DNA of 64,000 nucleotides. Origin: Druceiella hillmani (Eukaryota > Arthropoda > Insecta > Lepidoptera > Hepialidae). How positions within the stretch are numbered: position 1 is the stretch's first letter; every line of letters begins with the position of its first letter. The notes below the pieces were generated by a model, which was not told the origin of the DNA, searched no databases, and was given only the letters and a program-made list of their open reading frames with translations. The position numbers were made by a program, and so were the translations under genes. The stretch is from positions 13,296,001 through 13,360,000 of the forward strand of contig JAYKKI010000066.1 in the NCBI GenBank assembly GCA_039881145.1, written 5' to 3'. Positions 1-13,461 of this stretch are shown piece by piece.

Positions 1-2740
1 GTTTACTTAATGCACAAAAAATTAAATCAGCCCATGCGAATAATGTCGTTAATTAATTAAAAAGTATCAAATATATTTATCACCATGTAATCATTAAATG
101 AACAACCTGTTCAGGCTTTATCATCCTCATCAGAAACAGATGAAATGATCAAGTACACATTGTATATTCATAAATTTCTACTACTAAAGCCTACGTGATG
201 CAATTTTTGTAAATATAAAAAATCCTAATAAAAAAAATTAGTGGTAGTATACAATATTCATATGAGTGCTAAACTATGTATATGTGAACTAAACTATTTA
301 TAAAAATATGAACTATTTATAAAAAAAATTTTTTAAAGCTGGACTTCTTAGACAATTCTTCCAATTCCGCATACTAGAGTGGAGCTAATGTAACTATACT
401 ATAGGTGATTGCTTGGTGTATCAGTCATTCTAACCCTTTACATCACAGTATTTAATATTCTGCGGATTCTCTAGCATTCACAATGCTATGGAATTTTTTT
501 TAAACAATCTGAGAAATATGCCAATACCAGACAAATGTAAAAAATATATGCAATTTCAATGTAAGGTTTTGATTTCAACGTTGTTCATGAACAAAGGTAG
601 ACAAAATTTGATGTACATAGAAAAAATTTTATAACCACTTTCTCAGTGTTACTAAGTGTTATAGTCTATTTCTTCCTGACATAGATTGGGAATTCACAGT
701 AATTTCTGACGTATCAAAATATTATAGCAACTCTCAAATATTCTATACTTGAGGGATTCATATTCTATTTATATTTGGTCAACAAAGAAGTTAATGCTTA
801 GCACTAATTCAAATATGAGTATATCAAAACTCCCCCAGAGAGCTGACTCATATGGTTCATTCTCCAATTTGAGGCTTCCATCCGCCTCTCACCCAATGAC
901 ATTTCATAGATTTTATTTGCTAGTTAATAAAATAAAATTAAGCTTATTATCAAAGGTGTATATTATAAAAATCTCATCTTGAATTTCCTAATAAGATGTA
1001 ATTAAAATTCATTTTCTTAATTTTGACGTAACCGGAGGATAAATAAAATAAATAAAGAGATTGGTTATTTATTTCCACATAAGTACAGGTCTTCTGTTAT
1101 TGCATTGGGATGATCACTGATGATGTCACGTGAATGCATTAAATTGGTTTTACTGTTTTGTAAAGTTATTTAGTAAAACCAACTTGTGGTTTTAGAATAT
1201 TATCAAAATGAAACAAACCATTATAAATAAGAAATATTAAATAATATTTAAAATTTTTTTTTAATTTTAATATTTTTTTAATATGTTTAGACAAACCATA
1301 GTCAAGATGAAAGAATGCATTTATCATACATATTATTAAATTGTCAACTTCCAATACACAGAAACTACTGTGTGAACAAGCATTGACTTTGGAGAATTGG
1401 GAGGTTAATTTTTGAAAATTGACATGTTAACTCAAGCAGAGTTAATAAGTCAATCATTAGAGTATATGTAGTTTTTTTTCTTTGTACATGGAATAGTGAA
1501 ATTCGAAGTTTGGCACCTCTATTCATGTTGAAGGATTATGTTATGTCGTAAGAAGAGATTCAAATTGATCTAACCATAACTCAAATTTATTTTATTTACC
1601 ATAACTCAAATTTAAAAAAAAACGACGGGACTTTTTCAGTGTGTCAGCTCTTCAACCTGCGAATATCATTGCTGCCTAGTTTCTTCAACCTTGTTATTAC
1701 ATACATTATTGTAGTTGTTCAATTGTCAAGCTTGTATTCTAGTAAATAAGTCGCACTTCCACAATAATGATGAGAATCTTTGATTTACTTTTTAGTGCCG
1801 CTCTGTACTAAATTCTTTTTTGATGTAAAAATTTTTGGTTGCTAATAACTATGAAGATTAGTAAAAAATTTCATACAAAGGTAATATATTCCTTACACAA
1901 ACCTATTGCTATATGTATTTTGACTTTTTCTTTGATAGTTTATAACTTGTCTTTTTTATGTGATAGGTTTTTATAGTTTTTTTTATTTTATGCATGCAAT
2001 AAAAACAACAATAATTTCACATTTATATGTTATCTAAATTATAAATTGTGATTACACATTGGTGATATTTAAAGATGGGTTAATAAATGTTGCCAAGGTA
2101 CCGTCAAATGAAATGGATTCACATTTTGCTGTCTGGTCAAATTTCTGTATCTATCTGAAAAATTCAATAAATTAATCAGTGAATTAACATGCCCCATGTC
2201 TCTGTCTAATTTTATAACTGTAATAGATTATAGATGTGACTTAAAATGTAAATCATGGAATTGAAAAGAATTCAGTCTGAAAAATCAGATGGTAAAAAAA
2301 TTTAAAGAAAAATGAACGAACAATGACACCTCCATCCATCTAACTCTTATTATAGACAAGCCGAGAATACAATTGTACCTAAGATTCCCCATATGTTTTC
2401 TGAACCCACCCAAGTAAATTCACCCTACCTTCCAATTTTTTCCATGATTTCACTTTTCCTCCCTCTTCTTTCTCGCAATTAGAACGAAGGTCACATGTTG
2501 CTCATAGGACCATTTATCATCCACATCCAAAGTGGAGTTCTTGTCTGCAGACTACTAACCATTTTGTCAACCCTTAAATACACAGCGTAAGGGACAGAAT
2601 AAATCTTTCATCCCCAATTGTTCATTACCAATTAGGTATTTCGGAATATCAAAATACAACAAGGTCATTTCTACATGCCGTAAAATGTTGGACGCTTAAA
2701 TTTTTAAAAATATGTCCTTGGTCTTCATTACTTTTCATGA
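1..2740. other. AT-rich DNA, no gene recognised
   Basis: Short open stretches only (longest about 77 codons) with AT-driven composition. I see no splice-bounded exon, no transposase or reverse transcriptase motif and no long repeat. Confidence 0.5.
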
Positions 2741-2819
2741 CAGATGATGTCTTCATCTTTGATGGTCAAGTTCATTCTCAACACATTTTCATGGCATACT
2801 CCTATCTACCGGTGACGAA

Positions 2820-3370
2820 ATATAATTACACATGTCAGAAATGCCCATATTCTGAGCGTTGGGAAGGTGGGGAAGATCAACTCAGTTGAAATCTCCCCGC
2901 TGACTTTTATGAAGACGAGGTATATTTCTTTCATTGATCATCTTTACACCTCTGAAATGTATCCTGCTCTCAGGAAGTTATACAGTTACTCTTAACAACC
3001 CTGGCAATTCCATCGGGATCTCCTTCTTTTGGTCTCTTAGATGATCTCTAACTGGCAGACTGTATGGGAATGATTGTCTTAGGATTGCAGAGCTTCCAAG
3101 TCCAACCTACCATAACTGCAAAATTGTTGCGATTGAAAGATATATTTTTCAAAATGAAAATTCTGTGTTGTCTTGCATGCATTTAGGACATAGTTTTATT
3201 AATGCTCATTAGCCAAGCTATGCATCAGAGATTCTCCAATATGTGATGATGAGATGGAGGAGGGCAATCTAGACTATATCATATTTGCGTGTTCTTTAAA
3301 TGATCAATTTCTTCTTTTCATGTATGAATTATTAAAATATAAAATTCATTATTCCATGATCATAAGAAGC
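2820..3370 (+). pseudogene. Decayed C-terminal end of a jockey-like non-LTR retrotransposon ORF2
   Basis: Reading the plus strand across frames gives a degraded version of the cysteine-rich tail found at the end of many jockey-group ORF2 proteins. A 'GHSFINAH' segment is followed by 'DSPICDD' and 'NLDYIIFACS', at about 3187-3300. The order (basic GH motif, C-x-x-acidic, then H/Y-hydrophobic-F-A-C) fits that tail, but several stops and frame changes separate the pieces. Nothing upstream of about 2820 could be placed in the family. The call rests on a short motif string, so a different retrotransposon clade is possible. Confidence 0.4.
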
Positions 3371-3379
3371 AGTTGCCAA

Positions 3380-5060
3380 TAAACCCATATGAAAATTAAA
3401 CGAACATATATAAGAAAGAACAACATCACACCTCTTCTTGAACTTTGTCAATATTTCTCCCAATAAAAGAGAATGAACACTGTTAAATAAAAAATAAAAG
3501 ATGGTTAGATACAACCACTTTATTCTATTCAAGATGAAATCTCAATGTGTAGTTTGTGATAGATGTCGGAATGATTGAATACAAGTGTTGCATTGAGTTA
3601 TTTAATTTTGATAATCCTTTTTTCCCACTTTCATTCTCAATCATTTTTACAATATTTTATTTCTAAATTATACATATAAAATAAATATTAAATTAGCTTT
3701 TTGTGAAGATAATATCATTCATGTTTTGACATTTAATTACAATTATTAATAAGTAAGCTTTGCCTTTCACACAGTTTTTATATTATTATGATATTAACAT
3801 AAAAAAAATTTTTTGCAGCCTGTGTATAATTTCAATTAATTTTTTCAAGCTCTATGACTCTAAAATAAATATTTCAAATTCCAAAAGGGATTTTAAGTTA
3901 AATATAAATACGAAATATATAAACGTAGTTGTAGTAAAGCGTTGAGAATTGTTCTTTATTGAGGTACACAAAACTATAAATGTACCAGCACAAAAATGTA
4001 AATAGAAGCAAAATAAATTATATTTATCCTGGAAGAAATGCAAACATGTATAATTAGTCAAACTGACTTTCTTTTTACATAATTTGCTTCGATAGAAAAA
4101 TTTCATCTTTAATGAAATGATTTCAGTTTTCCTAAAAATTTAATAAATTTTAGAGATTGAGAATGTTGTGTTCGCAAAAGTCACAAAATAATAGACAAGG
4201 CAACGGCTTGAGGGTTCCAGTGAGATAATAAAGATACGAACTTCGCTTGAATCTAGCTGTAAATTGAAATGCAGTCTCGACTAATTCCAATTCTTATTGA
4301 CTGTCAAATACATTTACTTTCAAAGCTGGATATCACTTTTATTGCAAAGAATACATCATCGAGTTATTCAACGAATTTACTAGAGGTCATGATGAGGTCT
4401 TTAGAGAAATTTGCAAATATAAAAGTATCTGATCTGTTACAATGTAATTGTCTGCATATTTCAGTTGTAATCTATACGTCTATACACATTGCAATTGTTG
4501 CTGGAGAATAATTTATAATGAAACACACATTGAAAAGTTAACATGTGAGAGATTGTATTGATATATTTTTACTATTTCAAGTACAAAATATTTAAGCTAT
4601 TGCAAGACCATATAAGATTAAAGCTGTTGTTTATATTTTTGTTCTTGTGTTATTAGTCCCCCAAGCGTGCAGATCACTTACACGTAACATTGGCGCTCAT
4701 GCCTTTTCGATAAAATAATATGTAATTCTGAAAGTATAGATTACATCATAATGAATTTTTTCTAAAATGAGATAAAATTTAGTTAGAATGTAGTCAAAGT
4801 ATTTATACTATATTTATGTAATGAGTGTAAAATAATATGATAACATAGGAAAATTATTTTCTCCATTTTTATAAAAAGCAAATGTTTCTAAAAGAAAAGT
4901 CTTTACAAAATGTAATTTTAGTTACTATCATAGATAAACATAAATAATAAATGTAAAAAAATCTTTTACCGTAAGTAAAAATTTATTTTAACAAAAATTT
5001 AATTTCAGTACAAAACACAAACACATGCAATTTTTGACAAATCAGATAGGTAAAGATGAC
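3380..5060. other. AT-rich DNA, no gene recognised
   Basis: Unassigned. An 80-codon open stretch at 4269-4511 has no motif I know and no splice context. A short inverted pair, cgttccact at 5069-5077 and agtggaacg at 5156-5164, lies at the right edge and may belong to a small mobile element. Confidence 0.4.
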
Positions 5061-5507
5061 TATGAGTACGTTCCACTAGATGCTTGTAACGCTCACACCC
5101 ACAACCACGATCATATCAATTCTACCATCTTGTCAACTATGTAACTGTCACTCCAAGTGGAACGGGTTATGAACAATGCATATTCGTAACATGTTCGCAA
5201 CTACAAGTAAAGGACGGGTATTGGACTAAAATCAAGATATTATATTATACTATATTAGAGAATTACATTTATTATGTTAGAACATAATTTATACTTAGAG
5301 TAATTAAATAAATGGAACTTAATTTCTGTGTTAATTGTTGGACAATAATTTAGATTTACAGTAACTAAAATTGCAATTTAATTTTCATAAAAATTTGATG
5401 ATTGCATTTGCGTCTTTTGGTATAACGTTTATTTCTATTACTACTCATAACTGCATAACTGCATAACTGTTTGCTGCATTAGTTCACTTCGGTTTGCTGT
5501 TCTCAGT

Positions 5508-6524
5508 ATGGTTGAAAAAACGATAAGAGCTAGTAAAATTATTGCACTGCTCGAAGAAGGCTGTAGCCAATGTTATGTGTCTCAGCAGTATAATGTGAGC
5601 CGTTCCACTGTCCAAAGGACCTGGCAACGATACCAAGAAACGGGCTCCGTCTGTAGAAGGCCTGGTTCTGGAAGAAAACGGTGCACTGAGCCACGGGACA
5701 ACCGCTTCATAGTCAGTCAAGTGCTACGAATTCGTCAAGTTACGTACGTGGATCTCAAACAGAACCTTGAGGACGTCAGAGGTACACGAGTAAGCCTATG
5801 TACAGTCAGAAGGAGACTTCAGGCCGTCAATATACGTAGCTATCGCCCAGCTTGGGGCACTACATTGCTCTGTGAGCATTGAGTTGCCAGATTGAGATTT
5901 GCTCAAAATTTCTCGTCATGGACTCAACAAGACTGGAATAGTGTTTTATTCTCCGATGAAGCTCGTATATCGATTAGTGGTGAGGATCAATGTCGGCGAG
6001 TCTTACGAAGACCTGGAGAACGCTTCACAGAAGTGTGCTTTGAGGAAATCACCCCTTACTGTGGAGGCTTGGTAATGTTTTGGGCTGGTATTAACTCAGA
6101 TGACCGTACCGAGTTTGTTTTTATTGAAAATGGCACACTTAATGCGCAAAGGTACGTAACATAGATTCTTATTCCTCATGCCACCCGCATTAACAGCAGT
6201 TGCAGGCGAGTCCATTTTTATGGACGACAACGCTCGCACCCACCGCTCTAGAGACGTTGATGCTTATATGCAGGAGGCCGGAATTCGTCGGTTAGACTGG
6301 CCATCTCAACTCCCGACCTCAATCCGATATTACACATATGGGATAATCTCAAACGAAGCGTCAGAATCGTAAAACCAGCTCCAGAAAACATTGAGGCCCT
6401 TAAAAATGTGATCGTTGATGAATGGGAACGTATTCCTCAGGAAATGATAAAAAACGTCATCAAAACCATGCCTAGCAGATTAAGCGCATTGATTTTAGCA
6501 AGAGGAGGCAATACTCGTTACTAA
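5508..6524 (+). pseudogene. Tc1/mariner-superfamily transposase, broken
   Basis: A DDE transposase of Tc1/Tc3 type that would cut and paste its own element at TA sites. The start at 5508 gives an N-terminal paired helix-turn-helix ('CSQCYVSQQYNVSRSTVQRT'), then the catalytic part: 'VLFSDEA' with the first Asp near 5958, 'IFMDDNARTHRS' with the second Asp near 6222, and 'PDLNPIL' near 6315. The usual DD34E glutamate in PDLNPIE is Leu here. The frame is broken by a TGA at 5880, a TAG at 6162, a shift near 6175 and a 1-base loss near 6311; the last part reads through to TAA at 6522. The length, about 340 codons, matches the family. No convincing terminal inverted repeats were found. It is inactive by both frame and active-site loss. 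Confidence 0.88.
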
Positions 6525-6794
6525 GTTTTCAAATTTTATGTTAAATTAATAAAAAATATTCAAAAATAAACTTTAGCCATTTTTAATATACCAGTATGAA
6601 AACGTTCATCTGTGGAGTTTACATCGTTTTTTTTATTTATTCACATTTTTAATGACTAAAGTAGGTAAAAATGATATCTCAATAATAAATAACAATATTC
6701 TCATAATATCCCCATATAAAATGCATCAAATAATAATAAAATAATTCTGATACGGTTTATTCTTATAAGTGCCCGTTTTTTTTGCAAATGAGTT

Positions 6795-6914
<120 letters not shown>

Positions 6915-6929
6915 TATTTCACCAAACAC

Positions 6930-9700
6930 ATTTTTATAGGAAGCAAAATGATTGAAATACATTCAATAAAATATTTATGTGTGTAATTTTGGTTGTCATA
7001 ATTTAAATTTTGTGTATAATAGTAATTAATAGAGCCTCTCTTCGTTGCCTAATATCGTAAACTAGTTTTGTGTTAGTATTAAGAAATTAGGGTGTTATTT
7101 ACTTCCTTTGGGTTGTTATTCTGCTTTAGTCATTAACACCTTATTATAATTACACCATAACTTTCAACAAATCTTTCTAGAAAATCTCAATCTCCTGGCA
7201 AAAGGTTATTAGTCCACACAATAATTTGTTTGTCTACATGTGAATTTGTCGACTTATAAAGCCTGAGTTGTGAAAGTAAAAGTGTGAGTTGATTAATTTT
7301 TACAAACATTGTACTAGTATTGGACGGGTGTGAACTACAGAGTAGGGGTGACGAAATCGACCACAGTGCTCGCTGTAGCAGAAGTGAAAATATCTTATCG
7401 CTTTTGTTAAATATTGTCGTAGATAATATAAATTAGTTACGTAAATTGTCATGTTTACTTTTAGGAACCACTGCAGTTTATCAAAAGAATGAATTTCACT
7501 GATTTTTTAATGAAAGCATATACATAAAAATGAGGTACTCTAAAAAGATAGGTTGCAATTATTTTATTACGAAAGATTGATTGAATAAAAAAATTTACAA
7601 TCATACCTCCGTTCTTTGTGTTGGAAATTTTATTTCACTATTTTCCCTTTAAATTTATAGTTAGATATAGCATATTTAACAAACACATAGATATGAATGG
7701 TGGTTATAAGAGAAAAAGACAAATGAGAGATTAATAAAAACTTACAAAGCAATTACCAGCAAATAACAAATAACATTTCTGTATTGCAACTATCTGCACT
7801 TTCTTCCTTCTTGATAAACAATGTAAATCTTCTGTAATTTGCAAATGATGATACTTTATCCATTTTACCCATAAAATATTCTAAATCTTTCACTCAAATA
7901 ATGTGAATAACATATTGCGTGGCGTGATGCGTAGTATTCTTATTAAATTTAGGTTATGTTTGAAAATTTCAGTTTTTCATTTATCTCTGTCGATAGTACA
8001 CTACCCCTGTAGTTATAACAAATCCAATGCAAAAAGTCATCACCAATTATGTTCTTATTAAATATCATTGAACGGTTGTTTTTAAAATATGTTGATTGAG
8101 TTTACGGCTGTTATTGTGAAATCAGAAATTATTATTGAAATAAAAGTTAAATGTACAAAAAGAACAAAACATTTATTTCATGATTAAAGTTTTTCACTTC
8201 CTTTAAAGCCATGGCACTATAAAACCAACATGCCGAGGTAGCGTTCACAAACACAAAAAGTACCTGTTATTATTTTCAGTTGTTTTAAATGCTTCAAATG
8301 GTTTGTAATTACTTTTATTGATAGTTTAAATGTGTCAGTGTCATTTTTATAAATACACAATTGAGTAAGTGAGAGCAAATATAGGAATGATGTACACATA
8401 GAATGGGATAACATGATATTAGCAAAGATCATCTTTGTAGATGGTTGAGGTCATGATACCATATAATCTTAATCAATAAACAAATATCAATTTTGTTAAT
8501 TCTATTGCTTTTTTTGCATTAATTATTTTATATTGTTTTTTCAATTTTTTGCTTTAAAAACTTTAATTAACATTTTATACGAGAGTGTCTTAAGGTTAAT
8601 TTAATTCTGTAGGTTCACAAAATTTTTGTAAATAAATAAACTTCTAAGTTCAACGTAATATTTTCAGTGAAATTACTACAGAAAAGACGATTACAGAAAA
8701 GATGATGCCTTTCTCGGCATTAGGTCACATTATTTTATTTTATTTCTTGGCTGGCTGAATTTTGAATTAATTTTATAAAAAATAATCAAATCTTTGCAGA
8801 TCTGAAATAGAATATGGAAGATAAGCATTTCATTGTTAAATGTGTAATTTATTTAACAAACCTTATCAAACTATTGTAATTTGAAGAGGCCCATGAGAAG
8901 TTTATTCAAGAATATATTTTGATGTTAGAATTATTCATAAGGTACATTAGCTAAAAATTTCAGATTTATCAGATATTTCCTCATTTTAAAAGAATTTTCA
9001 CCTTAGACTTTATTCGCAGCATGTACTTTATTGAATTACTGATTAAGTATTTATACGCTGCAAATTTTAAATATTTCGTCTTCTGTATTTTCCAAAATTT
9101 TTGGCTGGGTATATCTAATTTTATGGAAAGAAAATTAAAAAGTATTTATCGTGGTATAAATGAATTTTAATCCTATGCTACATTAGAACTTCATGCATAG
9201 CAAGACATACTTCTACAGTCTTACTAATAAAAAATCATTATATTATGCAACCGTATAGTTATTCAGAATATACTTTATTCTAATATATAAAATTGCCACA
9301 TAGTTTTCTGTCTATAAAATTATTTCTTATAAAATTGCTACATAGTGTTCTAATATTTTCTCTCCAATTTGATACAGACAATCACCTATAAGAATATTGG
9401 ACCCATTTTTTGTTTCATTTGTGTACTGAAAATATTTGTTGTCAATTTGTATCACATTACATATAAAATGATACATTTTGCGAAAGAACACCTGTAAGAA
9501 ATGAAAACATTTAGAAAGTTTTCTTCATTGACCAATGTCAGTTTTATTCTTCACTTTTAAAATGAAAATATTATCAGCTTAAATACTAGGTAACCATAAA
9601 GTTTATATTTCATTGTTTTCAAATTCTCAAAGATCTATAAGTTTTAAATACTTTCCACGTCTACACGAATATGAGGTAGCTTATGCTTGTATAAAAACCA
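6930..9700. other. AT-rich DNA, no gene recognised
   Basis: I see no exon pattern, transposon motif or long repeat on either strand. Isolated open stretches do not exceed about 71 codons. Confidence 0.45.
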
Positions 9701-9722
9701 TTTTGAAATGAATCTGTTTTTC

Positions 9723-9776
9723 GGTCCGTATTTACCATTAGCATTTTATGATAAATACTAGTGGTAAATATAGACC
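9723..9776. other. Imperfect hairpin, 19 bp arms
   Basis: Arms 9723-9741 and 9758-9776 pair with three mismatches around a 16-base loop. The size is near a short microRNA precursor, but it could equally be the centre of a small foldback element. Confidence 0.5.
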
Positions 9777-9789
9777 TAATGGTATATAC

Positions 9790-10790
9790 AGCACAAACCA
9801 GAGACTAAAGGATGAATGAGATGATAAAGAAATACCTTATCCTGAATAATATTTTGGGTCTTGAGAGAAACATTGATCGCAGCCCAGGGTATCTTAGTAA
9901 GATAAATCCTAGTTTGAACTTTAAGTTAAAATGGTTTCAACAATTCCATTTCATCACTTCTTAGATTTGTGAGCTCAGTTCTTACTGCGTGAGTGAGAAT
10001 TATTGTAATTTCAAATCCCTTATTGAAAATAACAGGAATATATTTACATTAAATTAAAATGAAAGAAACTTTAGTTTTAAGTTATACCTCATTAAGTATA
10101 ATTCTAATAAAATTTCATTTAAATCAGTTCAGTAGCTTCTACACGAGTATAATGCAAACAGAAAATAGACACATAGAAAATCCATTAGGCAGCAATCGAT
10201 AGAGACATAAGCTTGCATAGATTTTAATTTGAAGAGAAGAAATTCCCTTGAGACATTGCTAGAGTCAATAGCTCCACCATAGTATTAAGTTTATGAACAG
10301 AAGAAGAGATATATTACGGGAGACTTAGTAGTGTTAAAGGCCGGACTTTGATCAAATAATAATCTTGATTAGGAGAGGGACTAATGCAGCTTGAGCCAAA
10401 AACCTATACTATAAATTATTATTAACTTAAGTAATTTTTTTATTTACATTTACAGCTATCTATTCATTATACCTTTTATTAGTATAACGAAAATTGCATT
10501 TTATAAAGATTTCCTTTGTTGTTCTATATTTCTTCTTGTTCATAATTTCTACACTTTTAGCTACATATATAAGGTACAATGCTTTGTATCAACATTTCTT
10601 CTCCATATACATAAAAAAATGTATTACAATAAAATTAATACTTTTGAAGATACACATTATTTTATCAGCACGGCGCTCGCATCAATGTTGCCTAAAAGTG
10701 GCCTGTGCTCTCGGGAGGTTATTAACCAGTTTGTTAGACATATATAATTCTCGAGAAGGTTTAATTATTCATAAATGTACATCATTCAAT
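9790..10790. other. Unassigned DNA
   Basis: No recognised feature. An open stretch of 102 codons at 10494-10802 is rich in hydrophobic residues but has no start context, splice border or family motif that I can identify. Confidence 0.4.
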
Positions 10791-10796
10791 CTTAAC

Positions 10797-10900
10797 AACT
10801 AAATGATACTATGTTATGTAGTATTATTTCTACCTTATTTAAATTCTTTACCATGACCTAGGTTTCGTTGTATGACCACATCTTCAGGTGGGCTATTTGT
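10797..10900 (-). repeat. Interspersed repeat carrying a hammerhead-ribozyme-like motif (copy 1)
   Basis: About 100 bases shared with 33,625-33,720. On the minus strand, 10892-10851 reads as a type I hammerhead layout: the conserved CTGAAGA core, a stem-loop (gtggt/acaac, one mismatch), GAAA, a short stem ACC-TA-GGT, the cleavage C, then a strand that partly pairs with the bases before the core. Penelope-like retroelements are known to carry such hammerheads, so a Penelope-type origin is inferred. No Penelope reverse transcriptase was found beside it. Confidence 0.55.
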
Positions 10901-10979
10901 AAAATTATTAAGATTGTAAGTAGTTAGTGAAATTTGTAAAATTGCCCAATCCTTCTATAAATATCCAATTCTGTTTCTC

Positions 10980-12035
10980 ATTAAGATAAATGACTTGCTT
11001 TTAGTTATCAGAACCGCTCATTGCATTCTGTTTGCTGATAATTTAAACCTTTCTTTATTATCAATAGCCTATCTGATAGTGAGCTGTTTCAATATAATGT
11101 AGTGTCAGGATTCCAATAGAGTCTGAGCAATAAGCTACACGTTAATGTAAGCAAATGTGCAATGATGATATACTCCAACATATTTATCACCTTTTTTTAT
11201 GTTGCCTAGCTCGTAAGAAAGAACTATTCTCGACAACGTTTCATCTATTTGGGATCTTGGTGTGATTATATATATATAATTATTTCTCATTTCACAGTCA
11301 TACGAACGAAACCTGTGGGAAAACCTACAAGTTACCAGGATTTGTCACACACATTCTCATGGTTTTTAAGAAATAGAAAATTTAATTACTTTATTTAACT
11401 CTTCCGTCTATATTATTCTTGAAACGAACACAATCATATGGTCTTCATGTGAAACTACTTTTCTGCTTTTATCTTTCTTTTCTGCTTTTATTTATATTAT
11501 CCTTATTTATTCCCTTTCAAATTTATAATAGACAGGGTCGGATGTAATTCCTTTCGATTCCAATGGGAATTGCATTTGATCAAGCATTTTTTAAATTATT
11601 AAATCATAATGTTAATAACCTCTCAATCTTTAATTTAGTAGCTCTGAATGCTCCTGAACCGTCATAATTTATAGACATTATTCTGCCTAGAGCGCATACA
11701 AATACGGCACTACCTGTTTTTTGTGAACTCACATTTTTTAATGCAATATTGTGAGATGCACCTGGGATATTTTTATGGATGTAATGTCTATCCCATTGAC
11801 TGCTTGAAGAATGGGGTTATGGATTTGTTAATGGTTCACGACTAATAACTAATTAGGAATTTTATTTATTCATATTACTGTGTGTTCCTATTATTTGTTT
11901 TTGTTATTACTTTTGTATCCCATTAGTTGTTGTTCGAGAGTGTTCGTATTGATCCATTTGTGATATTCTTCCACATGCCCAACGCTTTGGGCATGTAGTG
12001 TTCCTAAAATAAATGAAAAATGAATAAATGAGGGG
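10980..12035 (+). pseudogene. Decayed non-LTR retrotransposon reverse transcriptase, C-terminal half and 3' tail
   Basis: Across shifting frames the plus strand gives 'INDLLLVI...CILFADNL' near 10990-11055, where FADN replaces the catalytic F/YADD. It is followed by a 'DLGVI' motif near 11250 that normally sits after the palm domain, and further degraded segments to about 11460. Downstream, 11850-12035 resembles a 3' untranslated tail ending in A-rich repeats of the type aataaatga. Many stops interrupt it. The order of motifs supports a jockey/CR1-like element; the clade is not resolved. Confidence 0.5.
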
Positions 12036-12059
12036 AAAGCAAAGAAGGAAGTAATTATA

Positions 12060-13280
12060 GCTTGAGAGGCAATTCCAAAAATTCTTAATGGTGAATTTAC
12101 AAATAAAATTTTTTGAAACAGTCTCTAGGCAGACCACCACACCATACAATTTTCGGCAAGATTTTAGGGCTCTGTACTTGGAAAGAAAAAATATGGGAAC
12201 TTTATTAAAATGTTCAGGTGGCCATTTGTCTGCCTTTCATGAGCATTGCTCAGTGTAGTTAAATTTTCAAGATGGTAAAGAATAATGCTTTTTCAGCAAT
12301 GTCATTATTTATATATTAAGCTGTGTCACTTGAATAATAGTCACAGGGTAATGGTTTCTAAATACAGATTCCACAAATTCTGGGGAATTTTTTCTTTCAA
12401 TTTGGTTACTGTTAATGACAACAATTTATATTTTCTTACTGCATTGGCAGGTGGAATAGTTTATATGTAATAACTTTTATATTAGATATTTTGCACTGGA
12501 CTTCTTACATTGAAGAATCTATAAAAAAATTATTATAAGAGTAATAAACCAGCCTTTAGTAATTTAATAATTATATTGTCTATATCTACAGGATCTAAGG
12601 TTTTGTTCAGAATAAAAGTAGCTCCTTAGTGTCAGCAAGGGCCAATATTCAGTTCACAATAAACAAATATTTTGAACTTAATGATTTGGAGCAATAAAAT
12701 CTGCAAAATGATGCTGAACAGGGTATTGTCATATCTTTTTTAAAATACCAACACTACAGTCTGTTTAGAAATGTTGACTCCTGCTGTGGGGTATATTCTC
12801 CCATCAGGCAATTTTTGGTCATATTCCAAACTTGAAAAGTAAAGTTTGAAGCGCAAGTCCAATGTACAAAAATGAAAATGTCAATGTTAGCAATCTAAAG
12901 ACGTGAAAATCCTTCGGACTGTATATGTTTCAGCTTATGTTTATTTGGAACAAATTCTATTTCATTACTTTCTTTCTCACTGTGGGTTAGACCATGTTAT
13001 TAAATTGAGTTAACAACAAAAAAAGGAATAAAAATAGTTATTCATAGTAATGCTCATGTTTTCAGGTTTTTTAAAAATACTCTGGCCTCATATAAATAAA
13101 AATAGCAAACTGTATAAAAGTAGGAAATTGTTGTTATTGTCAAATTATTTTATTCTCATATAAAATTTTTGTTCCATTTCTCCTTCTATTTTTTTCATTG
13201 TTACTAGTTCAGGTACGTAATGATACTACACATTATTTTTAGACGTATATTTTTATAAAGAGTATAACTTTTAAAGACCG
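12060..13280. other. Unassigned DNA
   Basis: No recognised gene, repeat or transposon motif on either strand. Confidence 0.4.
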
Positions 13281-13337
13281 TTTTTACAGACTTAATGTTT
13301 CACATGTGATTTCTTTCCAGTGCAGTAGGAAAACCTT

Positions 13338-13461
13338 ACCAGAAAATGTGATCGTTACACTCTCAACACTCTGAAAAGTAGGTTTATGCTCATAAAGATT
13401 GTTTTCAGCCTCAGGGCTAGCTTGCTGTAGTTTAAAGGAAACTCCTTTTCTGGCTATATAA
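13338..13461 (-). other. Candidate exon, family unknown
   Basis: On the minus strand an open segment of about 41 codons lies between a plausible acceptor (aaactgcag, near 13462) and a donor (tctg|gtaagg, near 13338). The peptide is polar and not low-complexity ('QQASPEAENNLYEHKPTFQS'), unlike the surrounding AT-driven frames. No family was recognised and no neighbouring exons were found, so this is only a lead. Confidence 0.2.

Noticed and set aside
4269..4511. 80-codon plus-strand open stretch starting at ATG
   Set aside because: No recognisable motif, no splice or promoter context, and composition is similar to surrounding DNA.
5069..5164. 9 bp inverted pair cgttccact/agtggaacg as MITE ends, and a similar agtggaatgt pair near 60,014-60,059
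   Set aside because: Arms too short and borders unclear; the two places share only a few bases.
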